Source of the DNA: Propionispira raffinosivorans DSM 20765
GTDB taxonomy: Bacteria > Bacillota > Negativicutes > Selenomonadales > Selenomonadaceae
Length of the DNA: 64,000 nucleotides
Reading direction: 5' to 3'
Assembly (NCBI RefSeq): GCF_000381065.1
Contig: NZ_KB905850.1
Location: 45,532-109,531, forward strand
Shown here one piece after another: positions 35,212 through 43,648 of this stretch. Within the stretch, counting starts at the first letter, position 1. Every line of letters begins with the position of its first letter. The notes under the pieces are model-generated. The model did no database searches. It was not told the DNA's origin and was given only the letters and a program-made list of their open reading frames with translations. Position numbers and translations under genes: made by a program.

Positions 35212-35253
35212 CCTCGAATAAACAGTTTCTATAAATCAACTGTTTATTCGAGG
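35212..35253 (-). terminator. terminator after the ROK regulator gene
   Basis: Perfect 16-bp stem CCTCGAATAAACAGTT / AACTGTTTATTCGAGG with a 10-base loop, then a T-run on the minus strand, 11 bp past the stop. Confidence 0.88.
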
Positions 35254-35263
35254 TTTCTGTTTT

Positions 35264-36391
35264 TCAAATCGCCTTAATAAATCGTTCAATATGACGTAAC
35301 GCCGCACCTGCAGCAATCGCTTCTGTCTTATATTGGCAGATCTTAATGACACTCCTGTTCATTTTAAAAGGATTTTGTGCTTCAACTTTTTCTTGTAATA
35401 CTTCGCTATATTTTTCCATATACATACCAACATAACCACCCAAAATAACCGTACAATCAAATAACATAATCGTATTATGTATCGCCAATGATAGATGATC
35501 CAGATACACGTTCCAAATTTCCACAGTTTTTTTTTCGCCTTGCTCTAATAACAGGAAAAAGTCCTCTAAACTGCCTTTGGCAGTATCCGCTAAAACGGTC
35601 GCTGCACAATATGTGTCAAAGCAACCCTTTTGTCCACAATAACATTTTTTCCCCTCTGGAACAATAATCATATGTCCAATTTCCCCGCTGCAACGTGTAT
35701 CCCCCAGATATTTCATATTGTCAAAAAATACCGCACCACCGATACTGTTACCAAGCGAAATATAAAAGACATTCTTCACATCGTTTGCTACCCAAAACTC
35801 TGCAAAACCTGCAACTTCTGAATCATGGCATAAAATACAGGGATATGCTATATAACGAGAAAAGCGCGAGCACGTCTCCCCTGTGTTCTGTAAAATAGCC
35901 CCATAAACAACCATCGATTCATCTTCGGAAATCAATGCTGGAACAGCAATCCCAACACCAATGATTTTCGCTGGGTCAAATCTATTTCGCTCGACAAACG
36001 CATCAATAAACGATCCAACATTTCTATAATACTCATCATTCGCACCAAAGGGAAAACGAATTCGCTGCGTTGCCAAAATATCACCCGCAAGATCAATTGC
36101 AACAATACCAATATGGTTTCGCGTAATATCAAGACCAATAGCCATCTTGACATCATTGACACATGTAAGTACCTGTGCTTTGCGACCGCCAGTAGATTCG
36201 AATGTTCCAGCATTGGTGATCAAACCCATTTCACTTAAATCTTTAAGATTTTGCGTAACAGTTGGTAAACTCATTTTAAGTTCATAGACAATATCTTGTT
36301 TGGATACTTTTTTTCTTTGATAAATTAAATTAAAAACATGCTGGCGATTCATTTTTTTGATTTCCATTGTCGTACTTGCTTCATTCCTCAT
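35264..36391 (-). CDS. ROK family transcriptional regulator (NagC/XylR type)
   Basis: 375 aa from the ATG at 36391; further in-frame codons upstream are open but have no better ribosome site, and the ATG at 36367 is an alternative. An N-terminal winged helix-turn-helix (VSKQDIVYELKMSLPTVTQNLKDLSEMGLI) is followed by a ROK sugar-kinase-like domain: IGLDITRNHIGIVAIDLAG, GIGVAVPA-like GVGIAVPAL, and the zinc-binding CYCGQKGCFDTYC near residue 255. It senses a sugar or sugar phosphate. Position beside the polyol operon suggests a role in its control, but a terminator separates them. Confidence 0.9.
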   Translation of the reverse strand: MRNEASTTMEIKKMNRQHVFNLIYQRKKVSKQDIVYELKMSLPTVTQNLKDLSEMGLITNAGTFESTGGRKAQVLTCVNDVKMAIGLDITRNHIGIVAIDLAGDILATQRIRFPFGANDEYYRNVGSFIDAFVERNRFDPAKIIGVGIAVPALISEDESMVVYGAILQNTGETCSRFSRYIAYPCILCHDSEVAGFAEFWVANDVKNVFYISLGNSIGGAVFFDNMKYLGDTRCSGEIGHMIIVPEGKKCYCGQKGCFDTYCAATVLADTAKGSLEDFFLLLEQGEKKTVEIWNVYLDHLSLAIHNTIMLFDCTVILGGYVGMYMEKYSEVLQEKVEAQNPFKMNRSVIKICQYKTEAIAAGAALRHIERFIKAI

Positions 36392-36560
36392 TCCACCACA
36401 TCCATAAAAAGTTTTTAAAAAGTCCTTTCTATATATTATCATAGAATGAAATATTTGATAATATCATCTCGAAAAATCAACAATTTTACTTCTTGATCTA
36501 TAAGGACTATAATAAAATTTATTGCTAAATATTTTAAATTGAAAAGAGGTCTTCCTATAT

Positions 36561-37277
36561 ATGAAAGATATTTTAGATGCACATATGCATACCCTTATGA
36601 GTGGTCATGCTTACAGTACGATTCGCGAAATGACTCGTGCCGCGAAAGAGAAAGGTCTCGAACTCATTGGCATAACCGAACATGCACCCTTGATGCCTGG
36701 AACTTGCCATGAAATCTACTTTCACAATTTCAAGGTAATTGATCGCAGCGCTTACGATGTCGAACTTCTCATGGGTTCTGAGGTGAATATCAAAAATTTT
36801 AACGGTGGTCTCGATTTACCCGAAAAGGCCTTGCGCAAAATCGACTATGCCATTGCTAGTTTGCATGACATCTGTATAAAAGCAGGCAATATCGAACAAA
36901 ATACTCGTGCTGTAATCGGTGCTATCCGAAACCCATTTATCAATATCATCGGACATCCTGACGATGGCTGTTTTCCACTTGATTATGAACAAATTGTTCT
37001 TGCAGCCAAAGAACATCACGTATTACTTGAAGTGAACAACAGTTCGTTTCACCCATTGGCCAGTCGGCAAAATTCTCATGCGAATGCCACCACCATGTTG
37101 AATTTTTGCAAAAAACATAATGTCACTATTATTATGGATAGCGACGCTCACATTGATCTTGATGTTGGCAATCATACATATGTCCAAGCTTTACTAAAAG
37201 AATTATCTTTCCCTGAAGAATTAGTCGTCAACACGTCCGTGCAAAAATTCAAATCTTATCTTAACTTGATAAAATAA
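36561..37277 (+). CDS. PHP-domain phosphatase (YcdX-like)
   Basis: 238 aa. PHP metal-binding motifs: DAHMHTLMSGHAYSTIREM at the N-terminus, ITEHAPLMPG, MGSEVNI, IIGHPDDG and IIMDSDAHIDLDVG. Order and spacing match E. coli YcdX and the YcdX/histidinol-phosphatase-like group, trinuclear metal phosphatases with broad substrates. No histidine biosynthesis genes are nearby. It is divergent from the ROK gene and ends in a very strong terminator. AGAGGTC precedes the ATG. Confidence 0.9.
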   Translation: MKDILDAHMHTLMSGHAYSTIREMTRAAKEKGLELIGITEHAPLMPGTCHEIYFHNFKVIDRSAYDVELLMGSEVNIKNFNGGLDLPEKALRKIDYAIASLHDICIKAGNIEQNTRAVIGAIRNPFINIIGHPDDGCFPLDYEQIVLAAKEHHVLLEVNNSSFHPLASRQNSHANATTMLNFCKKHNVTIIMDSDAHIDLDVGNHTYVQALLKELSFPEELVVNTSVQKFKSYLNLIK

Positions 37278-37354
37278 ATCACCTCAACAATGACTCCCTC
37301 TTATTAATATTTTATATATTATCACTAGCATAAGATATTAATTCAAAATAAAAT

Positions 37355-37409
37355 AATGAAAAACAGCTACATAACTTTAATAAATAAAGTTATGTAGCTG
37401 TTTTTCATT
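37355..37409 (+). terminator. strong terminator after the PHP phosphatase gene
   Basis: 25-base perfect inverted arms (37355-37379 and 37385-37409) with a 5-base loop, containing ACAGCTACATAACTTTA and ending in TTTTTCATT. Confidence 0.88.
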
Positions 37410-37487
37410 TGACATAACACTTACAAGTTACTATACTTTTATAGATTGCTTAAATTAACTTTATAGAAAACAGGTGTTTTTGAATTG

Positions 37488-38918
37488 ATGAACTTATTTC
37501 GTACGAAAAGTATTGAACAAATGCGTAGCATGGCTGAAAATTCAGGCATGAAAAAAAGTTTAGGTGCCGTTGATTTAATTTTACTCGGCATCGGCTGTGT
37601 AATCGGCACCGGTATTTTTGTATTGACGGGTGTTGCAGCAGCTAAATACGCTGGTCCTGCTGTTATTTTATCTTTTATTATTTCTGGTCTTGCCTGCGCA
37701 TTTGCTGGACTCGCGTATGCCGAATTTGCTTCGATTGTTCCCTCTTCCGGCAGTGCCTATACGTACACCTATGCTTCACTTGGTGAATTTCTAGCCTTTT
37801 TAGTGGGTTGGAATCTCATTCTTGAATATACCGTTACGGCTAGTGCTGTAGCCTCAGGCTGGTCTGGTTATATGGTTGGGCTGCTGAAATCAGTCGGAAT
37901 CGAATTATCCCCAGCCTTTACACTTGTGCCTAGCGATGGCGGCATCATCAATCTTCCTGCTATTTTCATTACTTTATTCTTGAGTTTTCTCTTAGTACGG
38001 GGCACACAAGAGAGCACAAAAATAAACCGTATTCTAGTTTTTGTAAAACTTATTGCTGTATTTATTTTCCTTATATTAGCTGGTCCCAATGTTGATACCG
38101 CAAATTGGGAACCATTCATGCCCTTTGGTTTCTCTGGTGTCACTGGCGGTGCAGCCATCGTATTTTTTGCCTATATTGGGTTTGATGCTGTAGCAACTTC
38201 AGCCGAAGAATGTAAAGACCCATCACGGGACTTACCAATCGGCATTATCGGTTCTTTGGTTATCTGTACCGTTTTATATGTCGTTGTGGCCGCTGTCTTA
38301 ACCGGTGTTGTACCTTATACCGAACTTAACAATCCTGAACCCGTTGCATTTGCCTTACGTTATATTGGTTATAATATCGGTTCAGCCGTTGTCGGAGTAG
38401 GTGCTATTGCTGGCATTACAACGGTATTGCTTGTTTTATTATACGGTCAGGCCCGTATCTTTTTTGCGATGTCTAGAGACGGCATGGTTCCCGCAAATAT
38501 TTGTAAAATCCATTCTCGTTATAAAACACCTTACATCGTAACAATTGCTGGTGCTGTATTTGTCTCACTCATTGCCGGTTTTGCCCCAATCGGTCTGATT
38601 GCCGAAATGGCAAACATCGGCACACTCAGTGCCTTTTTGATCGCCGCAATTGGCGTCATGGTGCTGCGCCTGACGAAACCTGATCTGCATCGCACCTTTC
38701 GTTGTCCAGTTGTCTGGCTTATTGCACCACTCGCCATCCTCTCCTGTGGCTATCTCATGTACAACCTGCCATTTGACACCTGGATTCGCTTTTTTGTCTG
38801 GTGCGGCATTGGTTGTATTGTTTATTTCACGTACAGTTATCAACATAGTACCATCAATATAAAACCAACTACGAAAAATGCAATAACCAATGTCGAAGAT
38901 ATAAACACTTCTGTATAA
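37488..38918 (+). CDS. APC family amino acid permease (cationic amino acid transporter-like)
   Basis: 476 aa, twelve membrane segments with a thirteenth possible. The APC consensus is clear: LGAVDLILLGIGCVIGTGIF (TM1 unwound GIG), ALAYAEFASIVPSSGSAYTYTYASLGEF-like AGLAYAEFAS, GFDAVATSAEECKDPSRDLPIGI and YGQARIFFAMSRDGMVP. This resembles YfnA/CAT transporters of Bacillus, which import branched or cationic amino acids. The start ATG at 37488 (preceded by TTG) has only a weak AGGTG site. Monocistronic. Confidence 0.93.
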   Translation: MNLFRTKSIEQMRSMAENSGMKKSLGAVDLILLGIGCVIGTGIFVLTGVAAAKYAGPAVILSFIISGLACAFAGLAYAEFASIVPSSGSAYTYTYASLGEFLAFLVGWNLILEYTVTASAVASGWSGYMVGLLKSVGIELSPAFTLVPSDGGIINLPAIFITLFLSFLLVRGTQESTKINRILVFVKLIAVFIFLILAGPNVDTANWEPFMPFGFSGVTGGAAIVFFAYIGFDAVATSAEECKDPSRDLPIGIIGSLVICTVLYVVVAAVLTGVVPYTELNNPEPVAFALRYIGYNIGSAVVGVGAIAGITTVLLVLLYGQARIFFAMSRDGMVPANICKIHSRYKTPYIVTIAGAVFVSLIAGFAPIGLIAEMANIGTLSAFLIAAIGVMVLRLTKPDLHRTFRCPVVWLIAPLAILSCGYLMYNLPFDTWIRFFVWCGIGCIVYFTYSYQHSTINIKPTTKNAITNVEDINTSV

Positions 38919-38920
38919 AT

Positions 38921-38956
38921 AAAAACGCTGAATCATCAAATGATTCAGCGTTTTTT
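38921..38956. terminator. bidirectional terminator
   Basis: 15-bp perfect stem AAAAACGCTGAATCA / TGATTCAGCGTTTTT, 5-base loop, between convergent genes. A's and T's on both sides allow it to serve both. Confidence 0.88.
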
Positions 38957-38989
38957 ATTGCAAAATAATAGAGTCTCAATCGAACCAGA

Positions 38990-39448
38990 CTATTTATCTG
39001 GTTCAATGTGATACCGCTCTGCCTCAATTTTAATGCATAAATCTGCAATCACCGTCAAGCCAGCAAGCTGTGCCTGATTGATTGCTTCCCTGTTCATAAT
39101 TCCCAGTTGAAACCAAATCACTGCCATCTTACAGGCAATTGTCGCATTAACAATCGGCAAGCAATCATTATTGGGACGAAAAACATCAACGATATCGACG
39201 TTTTCCGGTATGCTATATAGATCCGGGTAGGAACGTTCCCCTAAAATAAAAGAGTGATACGGATTGACCGGAATAACCCGATACCCACTTGCTTGTAAGT
39301 AGACAGCCACCTTATAGCTGTCTTTCGTTGCATCTGCTGAAAGCCCGACTATAGCAATTGTTTTGCTTTGCCGTAAAACTGTCTTGATTGCAGTTTGATC
39401 CTGGTATAATGCTTGTTCTGCTAAAGTAAGTAACAAATCTTTATCCAA
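38990..39448 (-). CDS. CoA-binding domain protein (YccU-like)
   Basis: 152 aa. Rossmann-like CoA-binding domain: SKTIAIVGLSADATKDSYKVAVYLQASGYRVIPVNP, EVDIVDVFR-like NVDIVDVFRPN, VIWFQLGIMNREA and a conserved region with D in VIADLCIKIE. Proteins of this family bind CoA, but their role is unknown. It is the third gene of the RuBisCO-like/cupin operon, 28 bases after the cupin gene, so a function tied to that pathway or to thiol chemistry is possible. Confidence 0.9.
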   Translation of the reverse strand: MDKDLLLTLAEQALYQDQTAIKTVLRQSKTIAIVGLSADATKDSYKVAVYLQASGYRVIPVNPYHSFILGERSYPDLYSIPENVDIVDVFRPNNDCLPIVNATIACKMAVIWFQLGIMNREAINQAQLAGLTVIADLCIKIEAERYHIEPDK

Positions 39449-39476
39449 AAAATCTCCTCCTGCTTATTAGGTAAAT

Positions 39477-39920
39477 TTAAACGTCTAGAAATTCGGTAAT
39501 GCTTGGATTTTGTTTTAGTTCGCTCAACTGCTCAGCTGTCGGCAATTGCACTTTATCACGATCCACATTCACTAAACATAAAAAGCCGAGTGGACTTTTC
39601 GCATTCGCCCTGAAACGATGCCATGTCTTCGATGGTATCGTAATGATATCCTTTTCTTTGACATCATGGATCGTATCGCCGAGCATAACTTGCCCGCAGC
39701 CCCGCAAAATCAAAACAAGATGCACATGCACATGACGTTCCAAAGATGAGTAGCCGCCTTCCTGTACTTCAAAATAACGCAGCTGACAGGGAATATCGTC
39801 CAAGCCATCAAATAAAACCTGGCGAGTAATACTTTTAAAATTTGTCCCATTTTCTTTATATGCTAAAACATCTATATTATCCCAATTATAATCACCTTTA
39901 TATTCTACAATCATTTCCAA
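39477..39920 (-). CDS. cupin-domain protein, probable methylthioxylulose-phosphate methylsulfurylase-like enzyme
   Basis: 147 aa single-domain cupin. The metal site is ERHVHVHLVLILRGCG near residue 62, followed by IPSKTWHRFRA. FKSITRQVLF, LRYFEVQEGGYSSLERH and the size resemble the Rhodospirillum rubrum cupin that converts 1-methylthioxylulose 5-phosphate to deoxyxylulose 5-phosphate, releasing methanethiol. There the gene also lies beside a RuBisCO-like protein. Here it follows the RuBisCO-like gene by 49 bases, with GGGGGATTTGG as ribosome site. The cupin fold is certain. The specific reaction is inferred from neighbour and motif likeness. Confidence 0.75.
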   Translation of the reverse strand: MEMIVEYKGDYNWDNIDVLAYKENGTNFKSITRQVLFDGLDDIPCQLRYFEVQEGGYSSLERHVHVHLVLILRGCGQVMLGDTIHDVKEKDIITIPSKTWHRFRANAKSPLGFLCLVNVDRDKVQLPTAEQLSELKQNPSITEFLDV

Positions 39921-39969
39921 ATCCCCCTATAAACTTTTATCACAACTATTATTTTTTACCAAATTAAAA

Positions 39970-41112
39970 TTATTTTCCTGCTGAAGCTTGTTCAACCAGA
40001 GCCAAAAAAGCCTTACAATTATCCGCTAAACTACGCCCGGGTTTAAAAAGTCCGCCTCCCATCAAAAACAGAACTTCTTTACCGTAAAACTTCATCAATT
40101 CAGGAATTCGCTCCAAGATCATACCACCACCGGGAGCCGGAAAAATAGGTTTCAGATGCCCCATAGAATCCTGTGTCCCCGCTACTATACTCTGGCACTC
40201 TGCAATACTAAAAGAAAAGCGCCCACCAAAATTGGGATAAACAACCGCATCCGCTCCAGCTAAGCGGCTAAGCTGCCCATAAATTACATAATGAGAAAGT
40301 CCCACTCCCTGGGCTGCATTTATAACGTAACTGCCTTGAAATGCCGGATGGCTAAAAATCGGCAAGGCTAATGCTGGGTCTTGTGACAACCAGCGCAGCG
40401 TATCCAAACCAATCAGGCCCGGTGTAAGCAATAAACCGCCCGCACCTACTTTCTTCGCAAAACGACTGCGTTCCATAATTTTATCGATCGGCCCTGTAAC
40501 ATTTGGTATATACAGACTGTTACGCCCCGTACGACGATTCGCTCTTTGCACAGCCTCACTGCACAAACGAACTCTTTCTTCAAACGGAGCAAAAATCTGA
40601 TTGCTGAGACCATGATCATCTTTAATAATATCCATCCCGCCCACAGCACATTGATAAACAATATTTGCGAGCTGCTCCGCCGATAACCCCATTGGTTTAA
40701 TTGCCGCAAACAGCAACGGACGATGAAACACTCCCAGAATTTCTCGCAAGCCATCCCGCCCGAACCGCGGTCCTGCAAAGGCCTCCAAAAGACAATCGGG
40801 TAAATTTAAACGATCAACCAAAATGCCTGGTTTAAGACTGATATTGCCAAAAATAACATTCAATAACTGGGTTAATTCATAAGCGGTTGTTTCTACCGCA
40901 TAACTAATTTCCAGACGATAACTTTTTGCATCAGGCAAAAGTCTCAAACTTTCAATTTTACCGACAATTTCAGCTTTTATAAAACCTGCTGACAAAAGTT
41001 CATAGGGATATTCTACCGTTTGTTCAACACAAATATCCTGTGCCTGCTGATAAACTTCTGCCTCATTGTTTCCTATTATATGATAAATTACTGAAAAACG
41101 CTGTTGCGCCAT
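39970..41112 (-). CDS. RuBisCO-like protein (form IV)
   Basis: 380 aa from the ATG at 41112 (AAGGAG upstream). RuBisCO large-subunit fold: FAAIKPMGLSAEQLA (K175 kept, second Lys lost), GGMDIIKDDHGLSNQIFAPFEERV (carbamylation Lys and Asp kept; Glu204 is His), IFSHPAFQG, FPNFGGRF, FPAPGGGM and FLMGGGLFKPG. Loop 6 Lys334 is missing, so it does not fix CO2. The KDDHG form and a neighbouring cupin resemble R. rubrum RLP, which isomerises 5-methylthioribulose-1-phosphate in the methylthioadenosine-isoprenoid shunt. A diketo-enolase (MtnW) role is less likely because no other mtn genes are present. The leader contains a terminator-like hairpin. Confidence 0.9.
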   Translation of the reverse strand: MAQQRFSVIYHIIGNNEAEVYQQAQDICVEQTVEYPYELLSAGFIKAEIVGKIESLRLLPDAKSYRLEISYAVETTAYELTQLLNVIFGNISLKPGILVDRLNLPDCLLEAFAGPRFGRDGLREILGVFHRPLLFAAIKPMGLSAEQLANIVYQCAVGGMDIIKDDHGLSNQIFAPFEERVRLCSEAVQRANRRTGRNSLYIPNVTGPIDKIMERSRFAKKVGAGGLLLTPGLIGLDTLRWLSQDPALALPIFSHPAFQGSYVINAAQGVGLSHYVIYGQLSRLAGADAVVYPNFGGRFSFSIAECQSIVAGTQDSMGHLKPIFPAPGGGMILERIPELMKFYGKEVLFLMGGGLFKPGRSLADNCKAFLALVEQASAGK

Positions 41113-41154
41113 ATGAACCAGCACTCCTTATCTATTACAATCATTTTTATACAG

Positions 41155-41190
41155 AAAAAGCTAAGGACAGCAAATAAAAGTGCCCTTAGC
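41155..41190 (-). terminator. terminator-like hairpin in the leader of the RuBisCO-like operon
   Basis: On the minus strand GCTAAGGGCA pairs with TGTCCTTAGC (one G-U) and is followed directly by TTTTTC. It lies between the promoter and the first gene, with no leftward gene upstream that it could serve, so it looks like an attenuator. The 3' arm UCCUUA is also complementary to the UAAGGA of the ribosome site. Confidence 0.5.
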
Positions 41191-41220
41191 CTTTAGTTTT
41201 TCTAATCAGCTATTATTTTT

Positions 41221-41249
41221 AAAATAACATCCATTGCCTGCTATGTCAA
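41221..41249 (-). promoter_or_regulatory. sigma-A promoter of the RuBisCO-like operon
   Basis: Minus strand TTGACA (41249-41244), 17 bases, TATTTT (41226-41221). The -35 is perfect and the -10 matches 4 of 6. Start expected near 41214, about 100 nt before the ATG. Confidence 0.6.
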
Positions 41250-41398
41250 TCCAAATAATGCAAAAAGACCATTATAAAAAAGATAGCCGTTCGCCAAAAG
41301 CAAGACCAAAGTCTTATCTTTTAATATCAACAGGGGTTTTATTTCTCAATACCGAATATATATAAATTGGAATACATAAATTATAAGGAGTGAATTTT

Positions 41399-42982
41399 TT
41401 GATTTTTAGATTTAAAACCCACACAGCAATCTTATTATTATCAATTTTTTTTGCTATTTCAGCCCACGTTTCGGTACATGCTAATGAATTAAGCGGTGCC
41501 AGTTCATCCATTCCAACAAGCGATACAGTTATCAATGAAAAGCCCTTATTGCTTGAAGTAAAACAAAAAGGCAAATATGGATGTATTGATAAATCAGGGA
41601 CTTTTGTTCTACAACCAGTATTTGATGATTTAACTTTCCATTCCCAGCAACAACTTATCATTGCTAAACAAAAAGGAAATTACGGTGTTTTTAATCGATT
41701 AGGTAATCCTATTTTACCAATCATATTCAATGGAGTTACAATCAACGACAATGGTTATATCACCGTAACAAAAGATAAAAAGGTTGGCATCTTCACTATC
41801 GAGGGAAGACCTGTCCTTCCAGTCGAATTTGATGAATATCTTGGTTTTTCCGAAAATCTTTTCTTAGTCAAAAAAAATAAAACCTATCAATATTATGACA
41901 CCTCAGGAAAATTGGCATTTGACTCCAACTTTACTAATGCAACAAACTTTTCCGAAGGATTGGCTGGAGTAGGACTAGGAAACAAATATGGGTTCATCAA
42001 CCCACAAGGGCAACTCGTTATTCCATGCCAATATTCGAGTACCTCCAACTTTTCTGAAGGTTTAGCTGCCATCCAGACAAAAAATCGCTGGGGTTTTATC
42101 GACAAAACCGGAGCCCTGCAAATTGAGGAAAAATTTAAAAATTTTGAAGCAGACTTTCATGACGGTCTAGCTCTTATGAGTGATAAAGGTAAATATCAAT
42201 ACATTGATCACAAAGGTTCCATTGTTTTTTCAGCCCCTTATGAATATGCTTATCCTTTTAATGAAGGCGTAGCTGAAATCCGCATCACAAAAAGCAGTTT
42301 TTCCTGGGGCGGTTTAATCAGTACAGCAATAAGTGCTACCACTGGTGCCTATACAACAGATGAAGACCGGAATTTATCGCAGACAAAATTAAAGCGCGGT
42401 TTTATTGATAAAACTGGCACACAAATCATTCCTACAAAATATGATTTTGTTGATATTTTTCAAGATGACTTAGCTATGGTCATCATTAAACATAAAAGTG
42501 GTTTTGCCAATCGCAAAGGTGAATTGGTAATCCCATCAGACTATCAAAGTCTTTCCCTTTTTGCCGATGGTTTGTCTATGGCCGAAAAAGATGATAAATG
42601 GACTTTTATCGACAAAAAGAATCAGCCGTTAACACCCTTTAAATTTGACGGAGTCACGCCTTTCGCGTCTGGTATAGCTGCTGTAAAAATTGCTGACAAA
42701 TGGGGATACATAAACCGTTCTGGACAGCAAATCATCCCAGCAAAATTTGAAACAGCTCAAACCTTCAGCGAAAACATTGCCGTTGTGAAATATAACCAGG
42801 GCTGGGGCGCAATTGATCCAACTGGACACTTTGTAATTCCTGTAAACTTAGATTATCAGGATTTACAATCTTTTCAGAACGGCTCAGCCTGTATTAAAAT
42901 CAAAGGAAAATGGGGCCTAATTGATAGAACCGCAAAAATCGTCATTGATCCACAATATGATTCTATTACTCCCTTCATTTAA
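41399..42982 (+). CDS. exported WG-repeat protein
   Basis: 527 aa from a TTG at 41399, 8 bases after AAGGAG (a GTG at 41390 overlaps that site and is less likely). The signal peptide is about residues 1-25 (HTAILLLSIFFAISAHVSVHA). The rest is made of about 13 WG/KWG-type repeats of 35-45 residues with cores such as KYGFINPQGQLVIP, RWGFIDKTGALQI, KWGYINRSGQQIIP and KWGLIDRTAKIVI. A loop with FSWGGLISTAISATTGAYT interrupts the array after the seventh unit. Likely an extracytoplasmic beta-rich binding surface; partner unknown. Monocistronic with its own terminator. Confidence 0.88.
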   Translation: MIFRFKTHTAILLLSIFFAISAHVSVHANELSGASSSIPTSDTVINEKPLLLEVKQKGKYGCIDKSGTFVLQPVFDDLTFHSQQQLIIAKQKGNYGVFNRLGNPILPIIFNGVTINDNGYITVTKDKKVGIFTIEGRPVLPVEFDEYLGFSENLFLVKKNKTYQYYDTSGKLAFDSNFTNATNFSEGLAGVGLGNKYGFINPQGQLVIPCQYSSTSNFSEGLAAIQTKNRWGFIDKTGALQIEEKFKNFEADFHDGLALMSDKGKYQYIDHKGSIVFSAPYEYAYPFNEGVAEIRITKSSFSWGGLISTAISATTGAYTTDEDRNLSQTKLKRGFIDKTGTQIIPTKYDFVDIFQDDLAMVIIKHKSGFANRKGELVIPSDYQSLSLFADGLSMAEKDDKWTFIDKKNQPLTPFKFDGVTPFASGIAAVKIADKWGYINRSGQQIIPAKFETAQTFSENIAVVKYNQGWGAIDPTGHFVIPVNLDYQDLQSFQNGSACIKIKGKWGLIDRTAKIVIDPQYDSITPFI

Positions 42983-42998
42983 ACCATATACTTAAAAT

Positions 42999-43048
42999 AA
43001 AAAAATCGAGATCAACGCGCCTTACATCGCCTTGATCTCGATTTTTTT
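42999..43048 (+). terminator. terminator after the WG-repeat gene
   Basis: 17-base perfect arms (A-run then TCGAGATCAA, and complement) around a 16-base loop, ending in seven T's, 17 bases after the stop. Confidence 0.87.
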
Positions 43049-43100
43049 ATAACATTCTTGATTATTTTTGAAAAACATTAACCAAAATGCTGTACATTTT

Positions 43101-43544
43101 TCAGTTTAAACAGCCGTTCTCCAATATTTTCACTAAAGCCGCCTGAAACCGTTCATCATCGTGTACGGTTCTTTTTTTAGGTCCTTTTGTTCGCCCGCCC
43201 CCACGACGTAATTTTGCTTTCACTTCACGTTCTTCCAATAAAAAATCCATTTTATTTACATCATAAGGAATGCCTGCCGGGCTCAGACAAGCCGCTTTTT
43301 TGCTTAAAACCATGGCTGCCAATCCCCAGTCCTGTGTAATCACAAGATCGTCTGCTTTCGTCATATTGATAATCTTTAAATCCGCTTCCTGCGAGGTATT
43401 ATCGACCATTATATGATGATCATTGTCTATTTGATGGTCAAAGCTGGCAACAGTGTAGACTTCCCGTTTATACATCTGCCCAACTTGTTTACAGATTGTT
43501 AATACTGGTTTCGGACATGCATCCGCATCAATAATTATTTTCAT
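43101..43544 (-). CDS. YaiI/YqxD family protein (DUF188)
   Basis: 147 aa, matching the YaiI/YqxD family length (about 150). Features: [13 protein letters not shown] at the N-terminus, [32 protein letters not shown] in the middle (PIN-like acidic residues) and a basic [13 protein letters not shown] tail. The function is unknown; the fold resembles a nuclease of the PIN/NYN type. It stands alone, without a clear operon partner. Confidence 0.92.
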   Translation of the reverse strand: MKIIIDADACPKPVLTICKQVGQMYKREVYTVASFDHQIDNDHHIMVDNTSQEADLKIINMTKADDLVITQDWGLAAMVLSKKAACLSPAGIPYDVNKMDFLLEEREVKAKLRRGGGRTKGPKKRTVHDDERFQAALVKILENGCLN

Positions 43545-43648
43545 GAAGCCCTCTACTTTATTTCATATTTTCAAAGACATACCAAAAATGCCCTTATTAA
43601 TGATGTATTATACCATAAATAAAGGCATCCGTTACTTGAGCAAAACGA

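Noticed and set aside
39970..41112. CO2-fixing RuBisCO
   Set aside because: Loop 6 lysine and Glu204 are missing and K177 is replaced; there is no phosphoribulokinase in the window.
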